From: Panacibacter microcysteis
GTDB lineage: Bacteria > Bacteroidota > Bacteroidia > Chitinophagales > Chitinophagaceae
DNA: 64,000 nt
Assembly: GCF_015831355.1 (NCBI RefSeq)
Contig: NZ_JADWYR010000001.1
Span: forward strand, 1,178,001 to 1,242,000
Direction: 5' to 3'
Each line of letters starts with the position of its first letter. The first letter of the stretch is position 1. The position numbers were made by a program, and so were the translations under genes. This document shows, one piece after another, positions 23,764-32,502 of this stretch. The notes beneath the pieces are model-generated. The model made no database searches, had not been told where the DNA came from, and was given only the letters and a program-made list of their open reading frames with translations.

Positions 23764-24855
23764 CTATTGCTTTTGTGTAACAACTACATCTGTATTTGCC
23801 GCAGCCAGTTCTATGTTGTGGCTGGCAAGCAAATCAATAATAGCAAAATTTATTTCTTCTCTTAGTGCATTGAATTCTGTAATGGTTTGCGCCATTGTGG
23901 TGAAAAACTCAATTGTAATAACATGCGCATTTTTACCGGTATCGCTCAGGAATACGGTGCTGCTTTCTATACTGTTGTTTTGCAATAAAGCTTTTACTGC
24001 AGCTATCGCTGCTTTCAACCGGCTGCTTTCTGCAGATAAACCAATCTCCAGTTTGATCTCTACGCGCCTTTGTGATCGAAGTGTAATATTATCGAGGATT
24101 GTATCTACCATTTGTTTATTGGGAACGGTGATATATGTTTTATGGTCTGTCCGTATGCGTGTGCTACGTAAACCGATTCTTTCGACATTCCCGGTAAAGC
24201 CTTGTACTTTTACAAGATCTCCTGTAGTAAAAGGTTTATCAAAAAAAATAATGAAAGATGCAATCAGGTTTTCGAGACTTTCTTTTGTTGCAAGTGCCAC
24301 TGCAGCGCCCACAATGCTAAGGCCGGTAACCAGTTTGCCAATATCGTAATGAAAAGTAAACCGTAAAATGAGCAGCACGCCCATAATGTACAATACCACG
24401 CGGAAAAAATCCCTGAAAAAAACAACGAGTTGATTATCGCTTTGGTCTGCTGTGAGGTTAGCCTTTTCTTCCAGTATGAGCGCAGAATATTTGACAACGC
24501 GGATGCACAAACGTATAAAGGTTACAATAATGGCAAGACTGGCAATACCATCTAACAGATCTCTTGTTGTTACTTTATAAACCTTAAACTGAAGTGCTGT
24601 GGGCAACGTTAGTTTATCGAGCGCAATAACGATGAAAAAAGTTATGATAAAAGCATCGAGCGGTGCCACAATGAGTTCGACGAAAGATTTTTTGCGCGAA
24701 TTTTTTTCCCTCTTTGTAAAAAGCCTGAACATTAATGCTGCCAGGTAGCGCGACAAAATACGCTTGCTGATAAGTGCGAGCAATATAGCGCCGAATACCT
24801 CAATATATAGTTGTAAGGTATTGTCAAGAAATTGTAGCTGAAGAATTTCCTTCAT
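23764..24855 (-). CDS. MscS-family mechanosensitive ion channel
   Basis: 363 residues. There are four hydrophobic segments before about residue 190, the last including the pore helix (GKLVTGLSIVGAAVALATKE with Gly/Ala packing). These are followed by the beta domain with the FITTGD-like FDKPFTTGDLVKVQGFTGNV, ERIGLRSTRIRTDHKTYITV and PNKQMV signatures, and an alpha-beta cytoplasmic cage. Such channels release solutes on hypo-osmotic shock. The stop lies 2 bp from that of the thioredoxin-like gene, and its start is 1 bp after the stop of the gene encoding the secreted 272-residue protein, so it is in an operon with it and the LpxH-like gene. Confidence 0.93.
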   Translation of the reverse strand: MKEILQLQFLDNTLQLYIEVFGAILLALISKRILSRYLAALMFRLFTKREKNSRKKSFVELIVAPLDAFIITFFIVIALDKLTLPTALQFKVYKVTTRDLLDGIASLAIIVTFIRLCIRVVKYSALILEEKANLTADQSDNQLVVFFRDFFRVVLYIMGVLLILRFTFHYDIGKLVTGLSIVGAAVALATKESLENLIASFIIFFDKPFTTGDLVKVQGFTGNVERIGLRSTRIRTDHKTYITVPNKQMVDTILDNITLRSQRRVEIKLEIGLSAESSRLKAAIAAVKALLQNNSIESSTVFLSDTGKNAHVITIEFFTTMAQTITEFNALREEINFAIIDLLASHNIELAAANTDVVVTQKQ

Positions 24856-24856
24856 G

Positions 24857-25675
24857 TTATTTCGTACTATAAAGAAATAGACCCTGGTTGTTTAATACAA
24901 AAAACCTGTTGAGTTGTTGTTGTATCTTTACGGCATTCAATAATGCTGCGCCGGCAGGCACTTGCTGTTGCGCAAAGGTAGCCACATTATAATTTTGAAG
25001 GCAACAGCTGTCTAATCCACGAAGCACATTACGGTTTACACTTACATCTTTCCATCCGGTAACATCAACACGTTTTTTAAATGCACCATAGTAGTCAAAA
25101 ATAGTCCAGCCTTTTTTTGTGTCGTATAAATACAGCGCACCATCGGTATCTGTTATGTATTGGGGGTTGTACTCGTAAGCAAAAAGTATTCTCAGGTCCG
25201 GCGATTCCAGCAGTACCGTACCATTGTCATCAACCTTTTTGATTTTACCGTTCAACTCATCAAACACCCAATAATTATTATCGTAACTCTGTGCAACCGC
25301 TTTGGCCTGCATTATACCGGCATTGCGAAGATCAATGGTATTGCGCACGTTTAAGAACCGATCCAGGATTACAATGGTTGTAAAATCCCTGTAGTAAACC
25401 AATATTTTTAATGGATTCGTTACATCTAGTTTATAGATATCCCCATACCGGCGAATGTCGTTAAAAACCCCTGCGGAGTCGAACTGCTGGTTTAGTTTTT
25501 TTACCTGGTTGTTGAGAGATACAAGAAACACATTGCCAAAATTATCAGCGTAAAAATCTTTATAGTTGCCAGGCAGGTGCTTTTCTTTTACCAGTTGCAA
25601 TGCTGTATCATTACCCGTTGCGTGTACAGATAATGCGATGAAACAAGTTACAAATAAGCATACTAATCTTCCCAT
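24857..25675 (-). CDS. Secreted beta-propeller-like protein, unknown function
   Basis: 272 residues with a signal peptide (MGRLVCLFVTCFIALSVHAT). Recurrent beta-rich units of about 45 residues with N/D-rich turns (YADNFGNVFLVSLNNQVKKL, YITDTDGALYLYDTKKGWTI) suggest a six-bladed or partial beta-propeller of the NHL/SMP-30 kind. No catalytic motif is visible. Its first 13 bp overlap the end of the LpxH-like gene, and it is followed directly by the MscS gene. The proximity to an envelope-lipid enzyme and channel hints at an envelope role, which is inference. Confidence 0.8.
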   Translation of the reverse strand: MGRLVCLFVTCFIALSVHATGNDTALQLVKEKHLPGNYKDFYADNFGNVFLVSLNNQVKKLNQQFDSAGVFNDIRRYGDIYKLDVTNPLKILVYYRDFTTIVILDRFLNVRNTIDLRNAGIMQAKAVAQSYDNNYWVFDELNGKIKKVDDNGTVLLESPDLRILFAYEYNPQYITDTDGALYLYDTKKGWTIFDYYGAFKKRVDVTGWKDVSVNRNVLRGLDSCCLQNYNVATFAQQQVPAGAALLNAVKIQQQLNRFFVLNNQGLFLYSTK

Positions 25676-26421
25676 TTTTTCAGGTGTAGTTCGGTGCCGT
25701 CGAAACAGGCGTACGTAAAATCCCTGATCCAGTCGCCCAGGTTAATGTACCTGCTGTGCGCATTCAAAGGAAAGTCCAGGGGAAAGTGACGGTGCCCGAA
25801 AATAAAATAATCAAAATGTTCTTTTGACAGGATCTGCCGGCAAAAGATAATAAGCCATTCTTTTGCTTCACCAAGAAAAATCTTATCACTCTGCATGGTT
25901 TTCACCCTGCTTTTACCGCTAAAATAATTTGCCAGCCCAATGCCCCAGGTGGGATGTAACTGGCCAAATAGCCACTGGCAAAAACGGCTACGGAAAACTT
26001 TTTTCAGCATTTTGTACTTATGATCACCGGGACCAAGGCCATCGCCGTGGCCAAGGTAGAAACGCTTTCCGTTCCATTCAAAAATCTTGGGCTCATAATA
26101 GACCGGAATGTTCAGCTCCTGCTCAAAATAGCCTGCCATCCACATGTCATGGTTACCTACAAAAAAATGCACCGGAATACCACTGTCTGTGATCTCTGCA
26201 AGCTTCCCCAAAATTCTTACATAACCTTTTGGTACAACCGTTTTGTATTCGTACCAAAAATCAAACATATCTCCCAGCAAAAAAATTACAGCGGCATCTT
26301 TACGTGCAGCTTCAAGAAAGGCAACGATTTTTTTTTCGCGTACCAGGCTACCCGCATAGTCAGGTATCCCAAGATGGAAATCTGAGAGAAAATATATCTT
26401 TTTACCTTCCGGAAGATTCAT
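25663..26421 (-). CDS. UDP-2,3-diacylglucosamine diphosphatase (LpxH-like)
   Basis: 252 residues, a calcineurin-like metallophosphoesterase of the LpxH type. The metal-binding motifs appear in order: DFHLG (residues 15-19), GDMFDFWYEY, GNHDMW, GHGDGLGPGD and GHRH. LpxH cleaves UDP-2,3-diacylglucosamine to lipid X in lipid A synthesis. Relatives acting on other nucleotides exist in Bacteroidota, so the substrate is inferred. Stop and start overlap with the downstream beta-propeller-like gene shows co-translation. The gamma-glutamylcyclotransferase-like gene is 2 bp upstream. Confidence 0.9.
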   Translation of the reverse strand: MNLPEGKKIYFLSDFHLGIPDYAGSLVREKKIVAFLEAARKDAAVIFLLGDMFDFWYEYKTVVPKGYVRILGKLAEITDSGIPVHFFVGNHDMWMAGYFEQELNIPVYYEPKIFEWNGKRFYLGHGDGLGPGDHKYKMLKKVFRSRFCQWLFGQLHPTWGIGLANYFSGKSRVKTMQSDKIFLGEAKEWLIIFCRQILSKEHFDYFIFGHRHFPLDFPLNAHSRYINLGDWIRDFTYACFDGTELHLKKWED

Positions 26422-26423
26422 TG

Positions 26424-26861
26424 CTATTGTTTGAGTTTCTCCTGTACGTATTGCATTACATCACCGGAAGCAATAACAGGCCTGCCACTTACATCGCCGT
26501 TGTACCAGTAAACCCATGCGTTTTTGATGTCTCCGTTGTCAGTAAAAATAGTGGTCATCTCCCTCCTGAAAAGGATTTCTTCACCTTCGTCTTCTTCAGG
26601 AAATAAACCTTCGTATTCATCGAGCTGTTCCATGGCCCACGTAAATTCTTCTTCATGCTGTATTACATATAACTCACCTATAATATAATGTTCTTCATCG
26701 CATGGCGTTGCAGCCGGGTAATCTCCCATATCGCTCAGCGTGCCGCGTATCTTCCCGGTACTCACAAACGAAAAATATTTACTGATGTATTCATGCGCAG
26801 CATGGTGAAAACCTTTGCGCAGCGATCCGTATACGAATAAATGATGTTGATCTTGTTTCAT
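26424..26861 (-). CDS. Gamma-glutamylcyclotransferase-like (AIG2/GGCT fold) protein
   Basis: 145 residues from ATG 26861. The longer frame to 26927 runs into the LUD gene and has no family sequence. The signature HHLFVYGSLRKGF near the N-terminus is the YGSL motif of the GGCT fold. Glu residues in the hydrophobic core (QLDEYEGLFPEE) supply the usual catalytic acid candidate. The family includes gamma-glutamyl-amine cyclotransferases and uncharacterised proteins, so the reaction is not certain. It is packed between the LUD gene (16 bp) and the LpxH-like gene (2 bp). Confidence 0.85.
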   Translation of the reverse strand: MKQDQHHLFVYGSLRKGFHHAAHEYISKYFSFVSTGKIRGTLSDMGDYPAATPCDEEHYIIGELYVIQHEEEFTWAMEQLDEYEGLFPEEDEGEEILFRREMTTIFTDNGDIKNAWVYWYNGDVSGRPVIASGDVMQYVQEKLKQ

Positions 26862-26877
26862 AAAAGCGTGTATAAGC

Positions 26878-27510
26878 TTATCGTTCAAGCAAAAAACAAA
26901 ACACCTCTTTTGGCCCGTGCACACCAACCACCAGTGTTTTTTCTATGTCGGCAGTTCTGCTTGGTCCCGTTGCCAAAGTTATAAGAGATGGCAGTTGTTC
27001 CTGTTTTTCTTTTATGCCGGTAATGGCGTCTTTAATATCGTACACAAGCTGATCTGTATAAGCAATACAAATGTGCACCGGCGCATACACACTTACTGTT
27101 CTGCCACTCTGCTGAGCACTGCTCAGTAAAATACTGCCGGTTCTTGCCACCAGGTACTCGCAGTCTGTTATAGCCGCATCGCAACCGGCAAGATCAGCGG
27201 TATAGTCGATAGCAAAGGCATTTTGTAGCAGTAAAGATTTTAGTGCGCTCTCGTTGCAGTAAATGTTTTTCCAGTTACGGTGTTGCAGCAACTGCGCAAG
27301 CTGGGCTGCTAATTCTGTTTCGTTCTGGCAGTAAGAAAACCGGCCCTGCAGTTTTGAAAAATTTTCTGCAAACTCCACTTCCGGCTCTTGTACAGCGGGT
27401 GTAAAAAGACTTTCATTTCCTTCACTTTGTGGAAATGGAACAGGCACTGGTGTTGCCAATGCCTGTCTTATTTTCTTCAGTATTTTTTCTTTTGAAGCGG
27501 ATACTTTCAT
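26878..27510 (-). CDS. LUD-domain (LutC/YkgG-like) protein
   Basis: 210 residues with the LUD fold: CDAAITDCEYLVARTGSILL, then SGRTVSVYAPVHICIAYTDQ, and GPSRTADIEKTLVVGVHGPK near the end. Together with LutA and LutB, relatives support lactate oxidation, but no LutA or LutB partner is here. A lone copy next to ftsH and rsfS is common in Bacteroidota, which suggests a separate conserved role that is not known to me. It is the first gene of a minus-strand series with the GGCT, LpxH, propeller and MscS genes. Confidence 0.88.
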   Translation of the reverse strand: MKVSASKEKILKKIRQALATPVPVPFPQSEGNESLFTPAVQEPEVEFAENFSKLQGRFSYCQNETELAAQLAQLLQHRNWKNIYCNESALKSLLLQNAFAIDYTADLAGCDAAITDCEYLVARTGSILLSSAQQSGRTVSVYAPVHICIAYTDQLVYDIKDAITGIKEKQEQLPSLITLATGPSRTADIEKTLVVGVHGPKEVFCFLLER

Positions 27511-27570
27511 TGTATTTGTTTCTGCTTAAAAGACCATATATTTTATAATGAGCCCGGCTGCAGTACTGCT

Positions 27571-27601
27571 ATTGATCTTCCGTTGCGTCGCACTCTTGTA
27601 C
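27571..27601 (-). repeat. Dispersed intergenic repeat, variant B
   Basis: On the minus strand GTACAAG, AGTGCGACG and CAACG are clear; the GATGCCA end is degenerate. The outer box ATGAGCCCGGCTGCA is at 27548-27562. Left half of a head-to-head pair with 27695-27725. Confidence 0.82.
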
Positions 27602-27694
27602 TGTAGTGCTATCAGCAGCTTTTTGCTGCGCTACTCTGTACTTCATACCTTTTAACAGGCCGGTAACCTGGAATTGTTGCATAAAGCTTTAACT

Positions 27695-27725
27695 GTACAA
27701 GTGAGTGACACAACAGGCGATGACC
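27695..27725 (+). repeat. Dispersed intergenic repeat, variant A
   Basis: GTACAAG, TGAGTGACA, CAACAGGCGATGACC. It faces the variant B copy 93 bp to the left, and its end lies 28 bp from the stop codon of ftsH. Confidence 0.85.
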
Positions 27726-27753
27726 AAAGAACTAAAAGCCGGTATAATAATAA

Positions 27754-29832
27754 TTAGCCTTCTGCTTTCATTGGAGGTACAGATAAACCACTGTCATACG
27801 GTGGTACACCTTCGCTTACGGCACCAGAACCTGTGTGGTGTTCATCTTTACCATCCTCATCTACATCGAGCAACTTCTTATCGCCAAACGGGCGTTTCCC
27901 GATCAGCGCTTCCACATCACTCTGGAACAACACTTCTTTTTTCAATAGTTGCTGTGCCAGTTTTTCTACTTCAACCCTTCTTTCGGTTAGCAGTGCTTTT
28001 GTTCTTTCGTATGCTGCATCAATCAGCTTTCTCACTTCTTCATCTATCAGTTTGCCCGTTTCTTCGCTGTAAGGTTTGGTAAACGAATTTTCCTGTGAAG
28101 GATCGTAGAAACTGATGTTACCAACCTTGTCGTTCATGCCATATACGGTGATCATTGAATAAGCCATGCGTGTAATCTGCTGCAGATCGTTTGATGCACC
28201 GGTTGATATTTTACCAAAGAAAATTTCTTCGCTTGCACGGCCGCCGAGCGTCATACAAATCTGGTCGATGAGCTGGTCTGTGTTGTACAGGTATTGCTCT
28301 TTCGGTGTGTATTGGGCATACCCAAGCGCTGCTGTACCACGCGGTACGATTGTTACTTTCAGCAAGGGATAAGCATGCTCCAGGAACCAACCACATATCG
28401 CGTGGCCAGCCTCGTGGTAAGCAATAATTTCCTTTTCCTCGGGGAGAATGATCTTATTTTTCTTTTCCAGCCCACCGATTACGCGGTCAATAGCATCCTG
28501 GAAATCGCTCATATCTACCGCATCTTTCCCCTTTCTTGCGGCAATTAGTGCAGCCTCGTTACAAACGTTGGCTATATCTGCGCCTGCAAAACCCGGGGTT
28601 TGCTCAGCAAGTTTATGAATATCGAGTGTCTGCGAAATTTTGATAGGTTTCAGATGCACCTTAAAGATTGCTTCTCGCCCTTTTACATCTGGTTTATCGA
28701 TAGATATCTGCCTGTCGAAACGGCCCGGGCGAAGCAATGCACTATCCAACACATCGGGCCTGTTGGTAGCGGCAAGAATGATGATTCCTGCATCGCCTGC
28801 AAAACCATCCATTTCCACCAATAACTGGTTCAATGTATTCTCACGCTCATCATTACTCATGATGGCATTACGGCCACGTGCACGGCCAATAGCATCAATC
28901 TCATCTATAAAGATGATACATGGTGCTTTTTCTCTTGCCTGTTTAAAAAGATCTCTTACACGGCTGGCACCCACACCCACAAACATTTCCACGAAATCGC
29001 TACCGCTAAGGCTAAAAAACGGTACTTGTGCTTCACCAGCCATTGCTTTTGCAAGCAATGTTTTACCTGTACCGGGGGGGCCGATCAATAACGCACCTTT
29101 TGGTATTTTACCGCCAAGTGATGTGTATTTTTTGGGGCTTTTCAGAAAGTCCACGATTTCCATTACTTCTACTTTGGCCTCATCCAAACCTGCAACATCA
29201 GCAAAAGTGATGTTTACCTTAGTTCCTTTATCAAAAAGCTGAGCTTTCGATTTACCGATGCTGAATATGCCACCTGCGCCGCCACCACCGGCGGGGCCAC
29301 CTACTTTACGCATCAGCAACACCCACAGGCCTACAAAGAACAGTACCGTAAGTATTGTTTGTGCAATCGGCCCAAGCCACTCACCTTCTGTAATAGCAGG
29401 AGCAGGAACTTCGGGAACTTCCGGGTGTGTTTTATAAAAATCATCGAGTGTTTTATTGAAGCTTTCCCAATCTGTAACCTGGAATTCGAAGAGCGGACTA
29501 CTGTAATTAGCAGGCAGTTCTTTCTTCAGTTTGTTCTTATAGTAAGGTTTGCTTAGACTTTCCTGTTTGATATAAACCCTTACAATTTCTTTGTTTTTTA
29601 CCAGGTCTATTTTTTTTACATCATTTTGCGCAAGCATTGAATCTTTAAAAACCTGGAGCGAAATATCTGCAGATGATGTGGAATTTGTTTGTAAAAGCTG
29701 GTAACCCAGAAGAATTACTGCTATAAGTGCATATACCCAATAAATACTAAAACGTGGAGGCTTTTTAGATCCTCTGTCATCGCTTCCCCTTCCTGAAAAC
29801 AAGGGCTTTTGTTTATTATCTTCCTGTGCCAT
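27754..29832 (-). CDS. ftsH: ATP-dependent zinc metalloprotease FtsH
   Basis: 692 residues. A first TM near residues 28-46 ([20 protein letters not shown]) and a second near 155-175 ([16 protein letters not shown]) flank the periplasmic domain. The AAA+ module has Walker A GPPGTGKT, Walker [12 protein letters not shown] and the second region of homology [20 protein letters not shown]. The M41 protease domain has the zinc motif HEAGH. Glycine-rich linkers and a C-terminal Asp/Lys tail are typical. It degrades membrane and regulatory proteins processively. It is 68 bp downstream of rsfS on the same strand, a gene order often kept in this phylum. Confidence 0.97.
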   Translation of the reverse strand: MAQEDNKQKPLFSGRGSDDRGSKKPPRFSIYWVYALIAVILLGYQLLQTNSTSSADISLQVFKDSMLAQNDVKKIDLVKNKEIVRVYIKQESLSKPYYKNKLKKELPANYSSPLFEFQVTDWESFNKTLDDFYKTHPEVPEVPAPAITEGEWLGPIAQTILTVLFFVGLWVLLMRKVGGPAGGGGAGGIFSIGKSKAQLFDKGTKVNITFADVAGLDEAKVEVMEIVDFLKSPKKYTSLGGKIPKGALLIGPPGTGKTLLAKAMAGEAQVPFFSLSGSDFVEMFVGVGASRVRDLFKQAREKAPCIIFIDEIDAIGRARGRNAIMSNDERENTLNQLLVEMDGFAGDAGIIILAATNRPDVLDSALLRPGRFDRQISIDKPDVKGREAIFKVHLKPIKISQTLDIHKLAEQTPGFAGADIANVCNEAALIAARKGKDAVDMSDFQDAIDRVIGGLEKKNKIILPEEKEIIAYHEAGHAICGWFLEHAYPLLKVTIVPRGTAALGYAQYTPKEQYLYNTDQLIDQICMTLGGRASEEIFFGKISTGASNDLQQITRMAYSMITVYGMNDKVGNISFYDPSQENSFTKPYSEETGKLIDEEVRKLIDAAYERTKALLTERRVEVEKLAQQLLKKEVLFQSDVEALIGKRPFGDKKLLDVDEDGKDEHHTGSGAVSEGVPPYDSGLSVPPMKAEG

Positions 29833-29900
29833 GTTATGATTGCTTCTCTGTATGTATTAATGTTTTTTCGGTAGAAAAGTTGCGTAGTGCAAAATAATTC

Positions 29901-30308
29901 TTATCCTTCATCATGCTCTGTTAAAGCTGCATCGCTCCACATTTCTTCCAGCTTATAGAATTTTCGGGTTTCCGGTTGCATTACATGCACAACAACATTT
30001 ACATAGTCGATCAATATCCACTGTGCTGCCTGTTGACCCTCGTGCTTGTAAGGGGTTTCGCCACAATTTTTTCTTACTAAATCCTCCACACTATCGGCAA
30101 TCGCTTTTACCTGTGTATTGGTGGTAGCCTGGCAAATGATGAAGAAATCCGCAACGGCCTCCGGTATTTTACGCAGGTCGAGGGAAACAATCTGTTCTCC
30201 TTTTTTTTGCTGGATTGCGCTGATGATGGACTTGAAGAGTTTTGAGTTCCTGGTAAGCTTCGTTACAGTTTGCTTTTTACGATTGCTCAAAAGAGATAAA
30301 GTTTCCAA
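29901..30308 (-). CDS. rsfS: Ribosome silencing factor RsfS
   Basis: 135 residues. The family core is seen as SLDLRKIPEAVADFFIICQA, STNTQVKAIADSVED and the C-terminal WILIDYVNVVVHVMQPETRK, then FYKLEEMWSDA. RsfS binds ribosomal protein L14 on the 50S subunit and blocks subunit joining when nutrients are short. The basic N-terminal 20 residues are longer than in most relatives and the start may be slightly further in. It is the first gene before ftsH. Confidence 0.94.
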   Translation of the reverse strand: METLSLLSNRKKQTVTKLTRNSKLFKSIISAIQQKKGEQIVSLDLRKIPEAVADFFIICQATTNTQVKAIADSVEDLVRKNCGETPYKHEGQQAAQWILIDYVNVVVHVMQPETRKFYKLEEMWSDAALTEHDEG

Positions 30309-30503
30309 TAATCAAAAAATTTGATAAATAATATTATATGCTTTTTTTGAACCAGGTTATTTGTTGTTGCATGCCCGTTGTGGGCCGAACTACAGATTGC
30401 AGGGTTCTGTTTACCAATCTGCTGCAGTAACGCAGATGCAATAATCCGGCTTTTATTTTGCTAGTTTAAAGCTGGCTGGCATTACAAACTTACTCACGTA
30501 GAT

Positions 30504-31280
30504 TTGGACAAAAATAGTAATTCTTTGACTGCTTCATCTACAAATAATCCCCTCGGAACGCCACTGCTGGAAATTGACAGTACTGGCAGCACCAACAACT
30601 ATGCCATGGAAATGATTAATAATGGCACAGCGGCTCATGGAACTGCAGTATTTGCACACGAGCAGACAGCAGGGAAAGGGCAGCGTGGCAAAAGCTGGAT
30701 AACGACGAAAGGTGAAAACATCTTATTATCGGTAATTATTGATGCCCGGCAGATTGCCACACAACCTAAGTTTCTTCTAAGTATGGCGATGGCAGTAGCC
30801 GTTCATGATTTTTTTGGCGCGCATTGTGTTGATGAAAATTCTGTTAAATGGCCAAATGATCTTTACTGGCGTGACAGAAAGGCAGGAGGCATCTTAATAG
30901 AAAATGTATTGAGAGGCATGGATTGGCAGTGGAGCATCGTAGGCATAGGCATTAATATTAACCAGACAAGGTTCGCCGATGTTATTCAAAATCCTGTAAG
31001 CCTGAAGCAAATAACCGGAAAAAATCATGACCCGCTGATGCTTGCAAAACAACTGTGCGCATATCTCGATAAAAGTTACAACACTTTATGTGTTAACCCT
31101 GCATCAATTAAAGACAGGTATAACTCGATACTATATAAAAAAAACACCACGGTGACCTTAAAAAAAGGCAATGTTTTATTTGATTGCACAATAAACAGTG
31201 TTGACGAGCACGGCAGGTTGAAAGTAACTGCCGCAATGGAACAGTCTTTTGAAGTAGGTGAAATAGAATGGATCAGATAA
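30504..31280 (+). CDS. birA: Biotin--[acetyl-CoA-carboxylase] ligase
   Basis: 258 residues, without the N-terminal DNA-binding domain of E. coli BirA. Catalytic features are LEIDSTGSTNNYAMEM, the biotinyl-AMP loop AHEQTAGKGQRGKSWIT (GRGRQG-type), KWPNDLYWRDRKAGGILIEN and SIVGIGININ. The enzyme attaches biotin to carboxylase subunits. The start is uncertain: the annotated TTG lies inside a possible TAnnTTTG promoter box (30499-30506), so a start a few codons further in is possible. Its last 8 bp overlap the convergent zincin gene. Confidence 0.92.
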   Translation: MDKNSNSLTASSTNNPLGTPLLEIDSTGSTNNYAMEMINNGTAAHGTAVFAHEQTAGKGQRGKSWITTKGENILLSVIIDARQIATQPKFLLSMAMAVAVHDFFGAHCVDENSVKWPNDLYWRDRKAGGILIENVLRGMDWQWSIVGIGININQTRFADVIQNPVSLKQITGKNHDPLMLAKQLCAYLDKSYNTLCVNPASIKDRYNSILYKKNTTVTLKKGNVLFDCTINSVDEHGRLKVTAAMEQSFEVGEIEWIR

Positions 31281-31590
31281 CCTGCACGTTTGCTGACAAT
31301 GCGGGCTCATCCTCATACAATCTTGCCTCTTTTTCAAACCTATTCTGGTGATAACCTTTTTTTAAAGACTCCCACAGGTAAAGTGAAATAAATTTCAGGT
31401 GGCCATGCTCACGGTATTGCAGTACGTGCACCAGCTCGTGCTGTAGCCACCTTTTATTTGACAGGAATTCTTCTTTACCGGTATTGTATAGATGGATAAT
31501 ATTTCCTGTAACTACCGCTACCTTTTTCTGTTTCAACACTATGCAGGCAATTCTTGCTATAAATGATTGCTCCCTTATCTGTATTCTCAC
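31273..31590 (-). CDS. Small DUF4157-like putative zincin
   Basis: 105 residues. The core is LSNKRWLQHELVHVLQYREH, with the HExxH-like pattern HELVH typical of eCIS-core/DUF4157 zincins, followed by FISLYLWESLKKGYHQNRFE. A third zinc ligand may be the Glu in RFEKEARLYE. Full-length relatives accompany contractile injection systems, but many short stand-alone copies in Bacteroidota have no known function. There is no signal peptide. The gene overlaps birA's end convergently by 8 bp. It is probably a real gene because the metal motif and following region fit the family. Confidence 0.75.
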   Translation of the reverse strand: MRIQIREQSFIARIACIVLKQKKVAVVTGNIIHLYNTGKEEFLSNKRWLQHELVHVLQYREHGHLKFISLYLWESLKKGYHQNRFEKEARLYEDEPALSANVQVI

Positions 31591-31720
31591 TATGACCTTA
31601 TTTTAAGAGCTTAACATACGCATAATTTATACCAAAAGGTGGGCGTAAACCAGTGGACCATAAAATTAACTGTACCACTTTTAGCCGACCTGTTTTTAAT
31701 TGCCCGGAAAACATTCAACA

Positions 31721-31751
31721 GTTGAAGAGTGCGACGCAACAGCAGCCCAAT
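31721..31751 (+). repeat. Dispersed intergenic repeat, variant B with GTTGAAG start
   Basis: Begins GTTGAAG instead of GTACAAG, then AGTGCGACG and CAACAGCAGCCCA. The same GTTGAAG form recurs at 40894 and 44913, so it is a sub-variant rather than noise. Confidence 0.8.
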
Positions 31752-31843
31752 AGCAGCACTATTGCCGGGTACATGAAAAAACGTTTAAATCATTAACGGG
31801 TGATGCTGAAAATTCATACGGGTATTGATATGCCACGTGTTTA

Positions 31844-31872
31844 TTTGTGTTAACGATAAATCTCTATATTTA
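31844..31872 (+). promoter_or_regulatory. Promoter of the HD-domain gene
   Basis: TTTG at 31844-31847 and TATATTTA at 31865-31872 are 17 bp apart, close to the Bacteroidota -33/-7 spacing, and the ATG follows 18 bp later. Confidence 0.5.
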
Positions 31873-31890
31873 TGAGGTTTAACTGAACGT

Positions 31891-32493
31891 ATGATATCTG
31901 CTGAAGCCTTCGAAATATTGAAAGCACATGTATTGCTGCGGTTAACAGAGCAGTTACCTGAGCAGCTTACCTATCATAATGCAGCACATACCAAAGATGT
32001 GCTTGAGCAGGCTGAGATCATTGCACAAGCAGAAGGTATTGCCGAGAATGACCTGCATTTGCTGAAGGTTGCAGCACTTTACCATGACACAGGCTTTTGC
32101 AGTGTATACCGTGGCCACGAAGCTGAGAGTTGCAAACTGGTAAGGGAAGAGCTTGATAGTGTATTGGCAGCGCAGGCACTTGACGCCATATGTGGAATGA
32201 TAATGGCGACAAAAATTCCACAAAACCCTGCGACGCATACTGAAAGAATTATTTGCGATGCCGACCTGGATTACCTTGGGCGAAATGATTTTGAACCAAT
32301 AAGTGATGCATTGAGAAAGGAGTTCCTGTCGTACAAAATTGCAGCGGATGACCGCGAATGGCAACAGATGCAAATAGGATTTTTTGAAACGCATCATTAT
32401 TTTACCACTACATCTAACGAAAGACGAAATAGTTTGAAACAAAAGCACCTGCAGGAACTGAAAGTTGCTTTTAGCTTGCAATATGGCCAATAA
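31891..32493 (+). CDS. HD-domain phosphohydrolase
   Basis: 200 residues. The metal ligands appear in order: His in TYHNAAHTKDVLEQA, the HD pair in LYHDTGFCSVYRGHEAES, and Asp in IICDADLDYLGRNDF. HD proteins of this form hydrolyse phosphate esters or nucleotides, including cyclic nucleotides in some subgroups. The gene is 9 bp upstream of the carrier-HEAT-cNMP gene, so the two are co-transcribed. A nucleotide substrate linked to the cNMP-binding domain of the next protein is plausible inference. Confidence 0.87.
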   Translation: MISAEAFEILKAHVLLRLTEQLPEQLTYHNAAHTKDVLEQAEIIAQAEGIAENDLHLLKVAALYHDTGFCSVYRGHEAESCKLVREELDSVLAAQALDAICGMIMATKIPQNPATHTERIICDADLDYLGRNDFEPISDALRKEFLSYKIAADDREWQQMQIGFFETHHYFTTTSNERRNSLKQKHLQELKVAFSLQYGQ

Positions 32494-32502
32494 CGAACCG
32501 AC

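Larger units (their letters stand above)
31591..31890. other. 300-bp intergenic region with one repeat and a promoter
   Basis: It contains a variant B repeat (31721-31751) with the distal box TGCCGGGTACATGAAA (31763-31778), and a good promoter for the HD-domain gene (31844-31872). No coding sequence is apparent. Confidence 0.6.
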
